NCBI GenBank assembly: GCA_010094045.1
Contig: ML986722.1
Coordinates: 76,939 to 130,299 of the forward strand
DNA length: 53,361 nt
Source of the DNA: Lojkania enalia
Lineage: Eukaryota; Ascomycota; Dothideomycetes; Pleosporales
Reading direction: 5' to 3'
Below the pieces are notes generated by a model. It was not told the DNA's origin. It saw only the letters and a list, made by a program, of their open reading frames with translations, and made no database searches. Both the position numbers and the translations under genes were made by a program. This document shows positions 34,150 to 46,807 of the stretch, in pieces (the first letter of the stretch is position 1; each line of letters begins with the position of its first letter).

Positions 34150-36781
34150 GTTAATATATTTAAAGAGATTTAGGGTAAGTTAGACTCTTTATAGTAGAAG
34201 AATAAGATACTTATAGAGGCCTTAGTAACCTAGAAGAACTGCTATAAGTTAGACCTTAAAGCGATATAAAGAGAATTTAGTAGCCGCTAAATAGCTACCC
34301 TTCTACTAGCTACTAGTATATTAATAGTAATAGAACTATTATCCGCTCTTAGCCTAACTTAGCCTATAGCTCTAGCTTCTAAATAGATGCTTGCGTTAAC
34401 CTCTAATCCGCTTAAAACTATATATAACCCGTATTTCCGTTCTAACTATTTACCTAACCTTCTAATATTTTCTAGTAAATATTTAGAGCTTTTATACTTT
34501 ATTAAAAAGCTTTACTATAAACTAGAAGAAAATACTAACTAATACCTAACTAAATATACCCGCCTTCTATATACCTATTCCCGCCTAGAATAAGACCTAG
34601 TAATATTAGTTAACCTATTAATAGATAAGGGTATTAACTTTATAGATAGCTTAGTCGCCTTTTTAGAATCTACCTATAACGACTAGAATAAGGAAACTAT
34701 AGTATAGAGTAAGCTAGAGACTTTAAAGTAAGGCTAAAGCAGGTTCCCTACTTACTTTATTAAATTCCAACGCCTGATTGTAGATACTAAACTAAATAAG
34801 ACCGGATAAATCGTATATCTCTAATATTCTCTCTCTAATAAGCTTTACCGTACTATAATTAGTATTATAATACCTAGCACCCGAAATAACTATACTAACC
34901 TAATTTCTCTATATAATACTAACTTATATTACTTATCTAGCAACTATCGTAAACAACTAAAGTATTATACTACTTATTAGAAGGACCCGAATACTATAGA
35001 ACTTAATACTTCTAGCTGTACGCCTATAGACTCTAATAAATAAGAAAGGTACTACTATAAAGGACGCTGTTATAAGTATAGTAGTAAGGGATATATTTTA
35101 CTAGAATATAGTACTCTTCTACTATTAATCTATTAAGGGTCTTAGAGCCCTACTATACTCTATAGATCCTACTCTTAATCCTCTAACTAATCTTTCAACC
35201 GATCTTTAATACGCTTATTATCTTATAAATAAGGCTATTATTCTTGCTCCTAAATATAGCTAGTCTTACCGACTAGAATATTACTAAAAGGTCTATCTTA
35301 GAAGTAAATTATCTCCTAGGATTATACCTATACTAAATCTCTATATATTTATAAAACTAGCTTCTATAAAAATAGTTATAAAACTATTAGATTTTAACTT
35401 CTTTTTTAATCTATTAAGATTTAGTCTAGTAAGATATTAATATTCTTATTAATACTAGAGCTACTAATTATAACTATATCTATAGAGACCTTATACGTAT
35501 TTTAAAACTCTAAAAGATATAACTTCTATATAATCTATATTTAACTAGCTTTAATAGAGAAGTTTTTTATAAGAGGACTATCTCCTACTTAGTTACTTTA
35601 ACCCTCTAACACCTAAACTATTTAGAGATAGTATATTTCTATATAACTATACTAGAAAAATACTAGTTAATTCTAAGATAGCTATAGATATATAAGTATT
35701 ATATAAATCTAGACTATAAGAACGAATAGCTAGTCTTTACTACTAACTAATATCTAACTCGATACTTATAATCTACTAGTATTACCGTCTACTAATAGAT
35801 TATTTAAATAGTTATTAAAGACTATAAACTATTTAAATCTAATATAAAAGAAAACTTTAAAGTAATTAATTTATAACCTCTATATAGCCTAAAGCCTAGA
35901 TAGTACTATTTAAAGCTCTACCTATTAAGCTATACCTGATATAATTACTAGCTACCTAAAATACTATACTAGTTAAAAGAATTTAAAACTAAAACTAATT
36001 TAACTTTAGACGAAGATTATAGTTAAAAGAACTTATTTAAGTCTAAATATCTAAAGTCCGTATTATAGCTAGATATATATTATATAGGTATTATACTACT
36101 AGTCTAACTTTTCTAGTAATTTAACTATAAAAACTTTACTATATTAATAGCTAATATTAATAAGACTCTAGCCCTAAAGGTATATACTAACCCTATTATT
36201 AAAGTACCTAAAGAATACTATAATCTATTATCCGTCTTCTTATATAAAAATATAGATAAGCTGCTTAAATAACAACTATATAATTATAAGATTAAACTAG
36301 AGAACGGTAAGTAAACTAGCTTTAGTCTACTCTATAGGATGTTCTAAAATAAGCTAAAGGTACTAAGAAAATACCTTAATAAGAACTTATCTAAAAGATA
36401 TATTAGAGTAAGTTTATTATTAATAGCTATACCTGTAATTTTTATAAAGAAATCTAGAGGTAGTTTCTAATTCTGCGTAGACTATAGAGCCCTAAATACT
36501 ATTACTATTAAGAATTAATACCTGATTCTACTAATCTAAGAAATGTTAACTTAATTTAGTAAGGTTAAGTACTATATAAAACTCGATATTATTGCTATAT
36601 TTAATAAGCTAGAGATTACTAAGGGAGATAAATAGAAAACTACCTTTTATATATATTATAAGTTGTTTAAATATCTAGTAATACCTTTTAACCTAGTTAA
36701 TACTTTAAGTATATTCTAGTACTTTATAAATAATATATTAAAACTATATCTTAATATATTCTATACTACCTATATTAATAA
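34150..36781 (+). pseudogene. Gypsy-3 E2 gag and first part of pol
   Basis: It is collinear with E1 gag-protease-RT. The RT ends at TYINN, the degraded catalytic YIDD, where the copia inserted (TSD AATAA 36777-36781). The protein resumes at 42434. It is more degraded than E1. Confidence 0.85.
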
Positions 36782-36985
36782 TATTATAGGGATTTTCGGC
36801 TAGTCTACCAAGCTGTATCAGATATCGACGTATAATATTACGGTCGATATTACGCCGGATATTACGCTGGATATTAGCTAATATACCCCTTTTTCATGTA
36901 CATAAATATGGCCCGCTGGCCATCTTCAATCAAGCAGTTCAGCTCCTTATCTCCCTCCCTGAGATAAGATTCGCCTCTCACCACA
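36782..36985 (+). repeat. Copia-1 5' LTR
   Basis: It starts TATTATAGGGATTTTCGG (TG to TA) and ends CTCTCACCACA. About 15 differences from the 3' LTR can be counted by eye, all transitions. Most of the GATATC motifs seen in the 3' LTR read GATATT or AATATT here. Confidence 0.93.
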
Positions 36986-37229
36986 GTTATAAGCCCGGTT
37001 ACCGTACTAAAATAGCTGCAACTCAATTTATATATCGCGATCGATATTATACCTTTTTTATTTAGTGTCGTAATATTGCGATATTATTATCTTTATCGTT
37101 TACCAACGATCTTTAGGTACTTAGCTATCAGAATTACGTGTAAATTCTGCACTTTATAAGCCTATTAATATGCTATATCGCGTTTAAGGCTATTTTATTT
37201 TCTAGTATCGATATATTCTAGTATATTTC

Positions 37230-40200
37230 TAGTATTGCAACGGTTGCATACTCCTCTATAGCTATATCTAAGAAGAAGATACTCAGTACCTCTAGCGATT
37301 AGAAGGATTAGCTCGAGCAGCGTAAACTAATAACTAGTAAGCTGAGGGTATAGGAATATTTAGATCTAAGCGTACCTCCTAAAGAGGTTAAAATTTATAG
37401 GCTAGAACCTCCCCTCTTTAATATAGGTAAGTTCCAGACCCTGAAGATAAATCTAGAAGGGGAAATAGAAAGATACCCCTCTAGCAGAGTTATATATAAG
37501 GAGATAACCTTAATATAAATAACAGATTAGAACTGGGTAAGGAACTAGTATAACTAATAGAGGAAGGATTAGATTAAGATTAACGATACTCTCTGTACTA
37601 TATATAGCGATATCCTAATAATAACATCGCCTTAATATAAAGTAATACTTAGCGATAATATAACTAGCTACAAGATTCTTAGAATCTTATAGGAAAAGTT
37701 AGCGCCTACTATCGAGTTGAGGGAGTAACTAATCTAGAAGAAATATTAAGCTCTCCTTAAGTACCTAACTAATAGAGAGGTAGAGAAGTAGCTAAATTAG
37801 TAGAATCAGGTAATCTATTATACTAAGGCTGCTAGCTTAGTAGAAGTTTAGGGCCTTAAAGTAGAAAAGGATTTTCTTCTAACAGTTACTAAAAAAGATA
37901 AGGTGTGGGCGCTAATCTATATAGTACCGATCAACGCTAAAAATAAGCTAGGTGGGATTAATTAACCGATTTCTACGATTAAATAATTAGTATACTAATA
38001 TACTAATTACTATAGATATTTTAATCTATAGAAGGCGCTCGGCTTATTCGCAGCTTTACAACATCTATTAATTCTTTAAGTAAATTCTAATAGTACTATA
38101 TAATAGCTTTAAGAAAAATCTAGTTTACAATTACGTACTCTACTACCCTACTTCTATAAGAAGCGGCACTTCTAGAGTAATTGCAAGTATGTAAACGAAT
38201 CGATTAAGCTACCAAACTAGATACCAGATCAGGAAATACTAAAAGCCTGAGATGATATCTTAAATAGGAATAACTAGGGGAAAAAGAATACTCTAAAGAT
38301 AAATATAGAAAAATATAAGAAGTCGAAATCCTCGTTCGATAGTAAGGCCTCTATAAAGGCTACTAGCCTCTAGGGAAATACTCAGGTAATTTAAAGGGGC
38401 AATTTTTCAGCAAGTACTACCCCTAAGAAAGAAGAGACCAGTATTCTAAATTGGTAGATACTTAATCTAGGTTCTAATATCTATATATGTAACTCTAAGG
38501 CTTTTAGTTAGTAGACTATTCGGATAGTAAATTCTAAAGATAAAATCGCTACGAGAGGTAATATATACCCTATATTAAAATAGGGTACTATTATAATTAT
38601 AATTAATTCTCCTACGGGCCTGAGAGATATTAAGCTAATAGAAGTTGCTTACGTCTCTTAGTTACTAACTAATATAATAGCCCTAATTAGAAATAGGAAA
38701 TAGAGTATCCAGTTCAACTTAGGCAGAGATTACCTTTACTAGTATAATTACTATAATATTATTTGTTATTTAGAGTTGTTTAACGGCTACTAGCTACTAA
38801 ACGCGGATCCAGTAAAAAAGCCTCTACTCGATTTACTTTCTAGATATAAGATAGTCGCAGTAATTAAGGAAAAGTTTTTCTATCGCTAGTAACTAATATA
38901 AATTATTTCTTCAGCTAAAGTATACTAATTATTAGGCCACCTAGGTAGAGATTTAGTATTAGCCCTGCCTTAGACAGCTGAGAGTATCCAGTTAAGTAAT
39001 TAGGAAGTACTAGTATAGCGAGATTACTAGATATATATACAAGCGAAGTTATTATAATAGATTAGCCGGCGTAGTTAGTTTTACCCGGCTACTAAACTAT
39101 TCGAGAGAATTGCAATTAATATTATACAACTTTAGAAGAACTATAAGAGGTACTATAATAGTAAGAGATACCTATTTTATGCAGTTAATTAAGTATCCTG
39201 GTAGTATAAGGGATTTATAATATATAATCGGTTGAAATCTACCCTCGTAAAAGCCTTTAAAATACTATTAGTAAAAATTAAACAATAGTATAAAAGAAAG
39301 ATCGTATATATCTGTATAGATAATAACTTAAGCTTCTTAGAACTTATAGAAGTATTACTTAATTAAAGAATTGCGATTAAAGCTCGCGCGCCTTATACGC
39401 CTAAGTAGAATAGTCTAGTAGAGCGAGTAGAATATTAAATTATAACCCGCGCGCGCGCTCTCGCGATAGAAGATAATATTTCTAATAAATATGCTAACAA
39501 ATTAGCTTACACAGTAATATACCTACTTAATAGAACGCCGATTATAAGCCTTCGATTTAAAACCCTATATAAGGCCGTTTTTAACTATAAACCGTCTCTT
39601 ACTCACTTTTAGGTTATAGGATTACGAGCGTACATTTTAGATAAAACTCTATTAAGAGGCGATAAACTGGCGTCGTAGGCACTAATTAGGAAACTCTTGT
39701 GATATAGGAGTACGAATATATACTAAGTGCTGATTCCGAAACTAAAATAGGTACTTAATACCAGGGACGTTATATTTGGCAATATTATATCTAGTAAGGA
39801 GGAGGAATATCTGCTAAAAGAATCTCTAGAGAAGATTCTTTTTCAAATTAATAATATTAAGAGCTCTATCGATAGTAGTAATAATAAAACAATTAAAGTT
39901 GCAGAAGTAATCTACAAGGATCAGCTGCTTAATTAAGATATCCCTGCTAAGTTAGTAGGTAATTTAATTAGTAAGAAGGCCTATTAGTAGGAGAATACTA
40001 TTTTTAAAAAATAAATCGACGATATTACTAGTAATTAGAGACTCCTAACGCTAGAATTAACACCAGCGCCAGTGCTAAAGAATTAGAATGCCCCTATAGC
40101 GCTGCTAGTAGATAGTAAGAATACTACGTTTAGCGATAATTTACTATAAGGATAGTAACTATTACCTCCTTATACTTCTATATCCTTAAGAAGAATAAAT

Positions 40201-42020
40201 AATACCCTATAGAGGGAAGAAATTAGTAGTTAAATATTAAGGGATAATATAATCTAGAGAGGTAGGTCTCTATACAGCCGCAGGCCGCCTTAGTTATACT
40301 TTACTACCTTTATAGCACTGTCTAATAGCAAGCTAATACCGGTAAATTATATAAAGGAAACTCGTACTATTAGAAAATATTATTATAATCAGCTTCTACT
40401 AGAACTAAAGTACTATAAGGATCTGAAGAATTACCCTTTTAGTACTAGCTTCTATAAGGCCTATCGCGCTAAGTTACAGAAGTAGAAGGATATAGATACC
40501 TGGTAAAAGGTAATAATCCTCTAAAACTCTACTAAAATTCTTCTAGTAATATAGGTATTCGCATATAAATTTAATGAGGACGGTTTCCTATATAAATTTA
40601 AGGCTAGATTAGTCGTATGTAGCAATCTGCAATCTTAATAGAGAGATACCTATACTACTATACTAGCTGTACAAACCTTTTACTTTCTAATATTAATTGC
40701 AACTTATTTTAAACTCGATATATACCAGTTCGATATTATTAACACGTTCCTTAACTACCGATTAAATAGGTTAATATATATCTATATACTAGAAGGTTTT
40801 GTATATAAGTATAAGAAATATCTACAACTATAGAAAGCTATATACAGCCTTAAGAATGTTCTAAAACTTTAGTATTATAAGCTGGATAGGACTCTAAGGT
40901 AATTAGGCCTTAAAATAGTACTAGGAATATCTTGCTTATACGCAAATAACAAGCTGATCGTCTTCTTTTATATTAATAATATTATAATCCTAGTTTACCT
41001 ATTAAATATCTCTACTAAGCAGAAATTTGAATCGCAATTAAGTAATAAATACGAACTTCGATCCCTTAAAGATCTAAATTAGTTTCTAGGAGTTCGAGTT
41101 ATACGCGATATATAGTAGTATAAAACCTAGCTACTATAAGACTTATTTATTAATAAGGTAGCAGCGCGATTTAATATTACAGTTAATAAGAAAGCACCGA
41201 GTATGCCTCTATACGAGAATATACTGCCAGCTGCTACTAAGGAATCCTCTAATAGGATATCTTACTACTAACAACTAATTAGTTGTCTAGCCTAGATTAT
41301 AGTTTTTACACGCTCTAATATCGCGCGAGCGTACTCGATGTTATTATAATACTTCTAGAACCCTAGCAATTATTATATTAACGCTGCCTTAAGGGTATAG
41401 CAATATCTAATTAGTACGAAGTACTTAGCGATTATAGCAATAGCTAATAATATACAAAACACCTCTACTATCAGCTAGAGTAGCGATACTAATTATATTA
41501 ACCCCGTAGAGCAATTACTATTCTATAACGCATCTAATACAGCCTTCGGCGATGATTCTAATACTTGTTAAAGTTCCTACGGCTATATATTTCAACTTTT
41601 TAGGATGCCGATCGATTAGAAAGCTTTAATTTAGCGTACGGTTACAAAATCGACTACTGAGGCAGAATTATTAGTACTATTAGTCGCCGGATTAGAAATA
41701 GAGTAGTAGTAGAAGGCCTTCGCCTTACTACGCTTCCATATTAATACGCAACTAGTACTACTTTACGATAATTAATAAACAGTAGATATTGTAAATAAGC
41801 CATCTAAGCGTCTTAATACCAAACTTCGCCATGTAGATATATACTAGTACTAGCTACGTTAAGAAGTAGCAGAGTAGAGACTTACAATCAGTTGGCAACC
41901 GACAAATCTAATGCCAGCCGACGGTCTTACAAAAGTTCTGCAGCCGCAACAATACTAAAGGTTTATTAAGCAACTGAAAATGGAAGATATTTCAGCCAGA
42001 ATCGAATCTTAGGAATTTCT
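37230..42020 (+). pseudogene. Copia-1 gag-pol relic
   Basis: A gag zinc-knuckle remnant lies at about 38140-38185 (YFYKKRHF*SNC). The GAG-pre-integrase motif LLGHLGRDL is near 38935. Integrase is at about 39130-39700, with ARAPYTPK*NSLVERVEY and YLLNRTPI. RVT_2-type RT is at about 40590-41200, with LVVCSNLQS, FDIINTFLNYRLN and YINNIIILVY (from a YVDD-type motif). Downstream, RSNIARAYSMLL lies near 41310 and the RNase H region with STTEAELLVLLVAGLEIE at about 41650-41700. ADGLTKVL near 41920 is the typical copia C-terminus. RIP stops throughout, lighter toward the 3' end. Confidence 0.92.
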
Positions 42021-42229
42021 ATCAGCCAAATAAATCGATTACTAACAAGAATCTTAGGGGGTGATTAAAAATTGATTATAACTCACCCTATATTACATTA
42101 AATTGATATTTCTACAAGCGTACTTAGCTCTACTACTAGTTACTCTATATAATTTACCTCTTTTAGTATAGTATCTACCTTCATTTTTTTCGACGCAGCT
42201 TCTCCTTCGCAGTTAAAGCTGGGGGGGTG

Positions 42230-42433
42230 TGTTATAGGGATTTTCGGCTAGTCTGCCGAGCTGTATCAGATATCGACGTACGATATCACGGTCGATATCA
42301 CGCCGGATATCACGCTGGATATCAGCTAATATACCCCCTTTTTATGTATATAAATATGGCCCGCTGGCCATCTTTAATCAAGCAGTTCAGCTCCTCATCT
42401 CCCTCCCTAAGATAAGATTCGCCTCTCACCACA
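42230..42433 (+). repeat. Copia-1 3' LTR with 12-bp periodic GATATC array
   Basis: It starts TGTTATAGGGATTTTCGG and ends CTCTCACCACA. Five GATATC palindromes start at 42269, 42282, 42294, 42306 and 42318. A TATAAATATGG sequence near 42349 is a possible TATA box. A 62-codon frame at 42227-42415 is only open LTR sequence and is not called as a gene. Confidence 0.93.
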
Positions 42434-44830
42434 AATAATATCCTAATATTTAGTAAGAATCTAAAGGATTATAAGCAGTATATCCAGCTAGTCCTTAAAA
42501 CCTTAAAAGCAAATAGTCTACAACTTAATATAGATAAGTATAAGTTCTACTAGTTAGAAGTAACCTACCTAGGGTATATAATTACTATAGAAAAGATCCG
42601 TATAAACTTAAAGAAGGTAGAAATAATTATTAACTAGAAATACTCTAAGAATATAAAAGATATTTAAGCCTTTATAGGCTTCGCGAACTTCTACTAACGA
42701 TTTATTAACAACTTCTTATAGAAAGTCTTCCCTTTAATAGCCCTAACTAAGAAGAATACTTAATTCGACTAGAATAATAGCTATTAATATTCCTTTAACT
42801 ACCTAAAGGATACCTTTATCTTTATACTAATTCTCTAATACTTTAACCTTAAGCTATTAATAGTAGTAGAAGCTAACGTATCTAACTTTATAATAGTTAG
42901 CGTACTATCTTAGAGAGGCGCTAATAGTAAACTAAGACCTATTATCTACTTCTCTAAGCATATAAACCCTACTAAAAGCAACTACGAGATATATAATAAG
43001 GAACTACTTATAATTATCTAATATTTTAAGTAATAGAGGTTTAAATTAGAAGATAAAGTATTTCCTATAAAAGTGCTAAATAATTATAAAAACCTGTAGT
43101 ACTTTATAATAATAAAGTAGCTAAGTTACTAATAGATTTATTAGTTAGAATATCTGTTAAGGTTTAACTTTAGTATTATATACTAACCTAGAAAACTTAG
43201 AGAGAAGCCTAATACTTTAACGTAAAGGTTATAGGATAAGCTTATATAAGAAAAGGCCTGTAGAGGTTATTAATAGATATTACTTCGTCCTAAACTATTC
43301 TAATAAATAGAAGTAGGCTAACTAATTATAGAAATTATTAACGAAGAATACCCGAATAATAATCTAATTTAAAATACCCTAAAACTACTAAAAAAAGGAG
43401 CCTATTAATTTAAGCTTCTAATTCTAGCTAACTGTAAAGAGTGTAATAACTAACTATACTACTAAAATCGACTTATAATACTAGACTATAATAAGTTAAA
43501 GTTTAAGCTACTATAAACTATCTATAATTTATTATCTAGTAGATACTCTAGTTAAAAAAAGACTTTAGAACTACTCTAGCGCGAGTACTATTAGTTAAAG
43601 ATATTCAACTCGGTATAATAATATATAGACTGTTGTTATATATATTAAAGAAGTAAGACTTCTAGAGAGAAGTATTATAGATTATTAAAACTATTATCTA
43701 TACCTAAACGAAGGTTTTAAAATATCTCTATAAACTTTATAACTAACCTACTAGAATTAGAAGGTTGTACGAATATTATAGTAGTAGTTAATAGGCTTAG
43801 TAAGTATAGATACCTAATACTATACGTAAGAATTAAAGCTTCTAATATTATCTAACTATTCTATTACTATATATAGGTTTACTATAGACTGTTATATATT
43901 ATTATATTTAACTGTAGAATATAGTTTATTTCTATCTTCTACTAAGAGCTTTATAGATAGCTATAAATTAATACGTATATATTAACTAGCTTCTATTTAG
44001 AAACTAATAGCTAGATAGAGAATACTAATACAGTAATAGAATAAGTTTTCTAAGCCTATACTAGCTATAAATAAGATAACTAGGTTAAATAGCTGCTAAT
44101 AGCGCAGTTTAAAGTAAATAATATAGTATCTAAATTAATAAAAGTCTCCCTATTTCTAGCCTATTTTAGCTAGCACCCTTAAATAGACTTTAAGCTGCCT
44201 ATAGGAATCTATTAACCGCTAAAATAGTCCCTAATAGCCTAGAAAGCTAATAGACTAGTTAATAAGATATAGGATATTATAGAGTATATTAGAGAAGAAC
44301 TTATCTAGGTATAAGCGCTCTAATAAGAGTACGCTAACCGTAAGTACATACTAGCCTTTAACTACTAGATTAGTAATCTAGTCTAGCTAGATACTAGAAA
44401 TATACGTATATAAAGACCGTCGAAAAAACTTAACTAGAAGAATATAGGCTTCTATAAGATTATTGCAAAGGTATCCTCGTATACTTATAAACTAAAGCTA
44501 CCTAAATTAGCTAAAATACATCCTATATTCTATATATTGCTATTATAGCTAGTACCTAAGTCGTCTAACTACTTGTCTAGTTAATAAGTATACAACCCTA
44601 AACTTATTAAGATTAATAGAGAACTAGAATATCTCGTCGAGCGAATAGAAGATCTCTACTACAACCGATAGAGACGCCGGTATAAATACTTAGTTAAGTA
44701 GACTAGCTATTATAATCTAGAATAGTACTCGACTAGTAACTTTGCTAAGATAACTACCGCAGAAGATTACCACGCTAGAAACTTAAATAAATAAGACCCG
44801 AATATAATATTATATCTAGATTTTTAATTA
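42434..44830 (+). pseudogene. Gypsy-3 E2 pol, second part
   Basis: It resumes with NNILIFSKNLKDYKQYI, collinear with E1 RT from about 30,810. RNase H, integrase (with IVVVNRLSKY-type and YLETNS-type blocks) and the chromodomain (about 44630-44800) follow. Many stops; inactive. Confidence 0.85.
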
Positions 44831-44879
44831 GGCGCTAGAGTCTAATTTAAGTATATTTCTAGACGTCTGTAATAATACT

Positions 44880-45170
44880 ACTACTAATCCTTAATATAGT
44901 ACTACTATATAAACTAAACTAACCTAATCTTTAGTATAATACTACTATATAATAATAACTAGTCGCGTTAATATACCTATAACCTAACCTAATCCCTAAT
45001 ATAATACTACTATAAGAACTAAACCAACCTAATCCCTAATATAGTACTACTATTAACTACTAGTCGCGTTAATATATCTACAATCTAACCTAATCCCTAG
45101 TATAATACTACTATATAATAATAACCGATTACGCTAATATACCTATAATCTTAACTAACGCTAGTATTAA
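44880..45170 (+). repeat. Minisatellite in Gypsy-3 E2 3' untranslated region
   Basis: The same array as at 33230-33450 but with about six units (CCTAATCCCTAATATAGTAC-like). The extra units account for most of the roughly 126-bp length difference between E2 and E1. Confidence 0.7.
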
Positions 45171-45250
45171 TAACTACTACTTAACTATAAATAACCTAAA
45201 TATAATATAAAGACCTAATTTATAGGAGTTTATAATTAAGAGGAGAGTAC

Positions 45251-45553
45251 TATTATAGTAATACCACGACACCTTTATACCTATACTACTCTTACTATAA
45301 TACCTAAACTAGCTGTTAGTAACAGCTATTAACTACTAGCTAGATTATAACTAACTTATCTTAACTATAATAGAGGAAGGTTTTACTAATCTAGCTAGCC
45401 TATATAGTAGTATAGACCTAGCCTCTATAAAAACCTGTATAATATAGATATCTCTATTCTTTATATAATATCTTAATATTTATATATAGTATATAGTAAT
45501 AGAATTAACTGCTTAAAGTACAATTAACTAACTATATATAAACGTTTATAACA
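45251..45553 (+). repeat. Gypsy-3 E2 3' LTR
   Basis: It starts TATTATAGTAATACCACGAC and ends CGTTTATAACA with an intact terminal CA, followed by TSD ATTAC. The length is 303 bp. Confidence 0.92.
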
Positions 45554-45558
45554 ATTAC

Positions 45559-46601
45559 TATTCTAGATCTTAAGAGCTAAATATTAGCTAATAAATTTAT
45601 CGAGTATTTTATAATATATTATAGGCTCCTATAAGTAATAGTCTCTAATAGAAGAGAGTAGTTTATATAAGGTATATAGGTATATATCTACTAAATTCTT
45701 AAGATTAAGTAAAGGCTATTAATAGTATACTATCTAGAGACTGACGGAAGTATAGAATATATAAACCAGCTACTTAAAAAGCTTCTCTACTACTATTATA
45801 ACTACTACTAGAATGACTAGAATTTATAGCTACTATTAGCTTAGATTGCTATTAGTACTAGAAATACTTCTTCTATAGGAGTTAGCCTATTCTTTCTTAT
45901 TTATAACTATTACCTAAACTTAGAAGAGTCTATATAACTAGAAGAGGAACTGCTACTAGAGTAGCTTAAAGACCCTATTTACGTAGTAAAATAGATTATT
46001 AGTAAACTAAAAGACTATATCGAATTTACGCAAGTAATAATAGCCTATATATAATAATAGTAGTAAGAAATTTATAATTATATAAGAGATCTTATACTAT
46101 AATACTAATTAGGAGATAAAGTTTAGCTTAATATATATAATATTAAGATAGATTCTATAAGGAAAAAGAAGCTTTATAAGCTCTATTAAAAATATATAGT
46201 TAATAAGACTATTAGATAAAATATATACTAACTAGATACTCTATTAGAAATTTATAATATCTTCTATATAATACTACTTCGCTCTATTACTTAAGACCTA
46301 TTACTAAGTTAAATATAGAACGACTATTAACTAGCGCTAATTAGCGTTAGAAATAAAGATAAATAGGAGCTTAAGAAAATCTAAGACGTACGAGTAATTA
46401 GTAAAAAGAGAGGCGGCCTAAAATAGTAGTTCCTTTATAAGTAGACTAGTTATACTATACCTTTATAGAATAACTAGGGCGACTGTAAAAATATAATTAC
46501 TCTAGGAGAATTCGAATAGGATATAGAGCGGAATTTTACTAAAGAACTACTTATCCGTACAACTTAGTATTAGAGGAAGAAAAGGAGGAGAAGGGGAATA
46601 T
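45559..46601 (+). pseudogene. Gypsy-2 pol part 3 (integrase end, chromodomain)
   Basis: The integrase core continues after the E2 insertion, with a degraded T-D-G block near 45,730 (ETDGSIEY-like). The GPY-type C-terminal region at about 46,110-46,310 contains KEKEAL and an LRPITKLN-like stretch. A chromodomain-like segment lies at about 46390-46560. The 3' LTR follows at 46602. Confidence 0.8.
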
Positions 46602-46802
46602 TATAAAGGTCCTAGTCTATAGCTCAGTCCCGTTCCTGTAATATTATAATAGTAGTTACTCTTATACAACCCTATACCTACCTAGACTAAAGTAAGCGAA
46701 TAATATATATCTTACTACTATATACCTTCTCTTCTCTTTTTCTTGCTTTAATAATAATAGATTTTTATTATATCTAATCCTATTATATCCTCAGACCTTC
46801 TT
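46602..46802 (+). repeat. Gypsy-2 3' LTR
   Basis: It starts TATAAAGGTCCTAG and ends CAGACCTTCTT, then AATAG. A purine-rich GGAGGAGAAGGGGAATA run just upstream (about 46584-46600) is the probable polypurine tract. Confidence 0.9.
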
Positions 46803-46807
46803 AATAG

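Larger units (their letters stand above)
36782..42433 (+). mobile_element. Copia-1: full-length Ty1/copia element
   Basis: This is 5,652 bp with 204-bp LTRs at 36782-36985 and 42230-42433 and TSD AATAA at 36777-36781 and 42434-42438. Domain order is gag, integrase, RT, RNase H, which is the copia order. A likely primer site follows the 5' LTR (TTATAAGCCCGGTTACC at about 36987). It resembles the complement of the initiator-Met tRNA anticodon region, as in half-tRNA-primed copia elements. The polypurine run GCTGGGGGGG ends just before the 3' LTR. Confidence 0.95.
27824..45553 (+). mobile_element. Gypsy-3 element E2, with E1 and a copia nested in it
   Basis: E2 starts at its LTR base 1. Its first four bases were duplicated by the E1 insertion and lie at 27824-27827; the rest of the 5' LTR is at 33804-34102. 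It ends at 45553. TSD ATTAC is at 27819-27823 and 45554-45558. Removing E1 (27828-33803) and the copia (36782-42438) leaves about 6.1 kb. The internal sequence is collinear with E1, but more RIP-mutated. It inserted into the Gypsy-2 integrase. Confidence 0.92.
19856..46802 (+). mobile_element. Gypsy-2: Ty3/gypsy chromovirus with nested insertions
   Basis: The 201-bp LTRs at 19856-20056 and 46602-46802 and the duplication AATAG (19851-19855, 46803-46807) set the ends; one base of ambiguity remains because the repeat extends to AATAGT. Subtracting pogo B, pogo C and the Gypsy-3/copia stack leaves about 5.5 kb. The coding frame resumes correctly across each insertion. Domain order is gag, protease, RT, RNase H, integrase, chromodomain. 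RIP is severe. Confidence 0.93.

Noticed and set aside
42227..42415. 62-codon open frame on the plus strand
   Set aside because: It lies almost wholly inside the copia 3' LTR and is disrupted in the 5' LTR by transitions; it is LTR sequence, not a gene.
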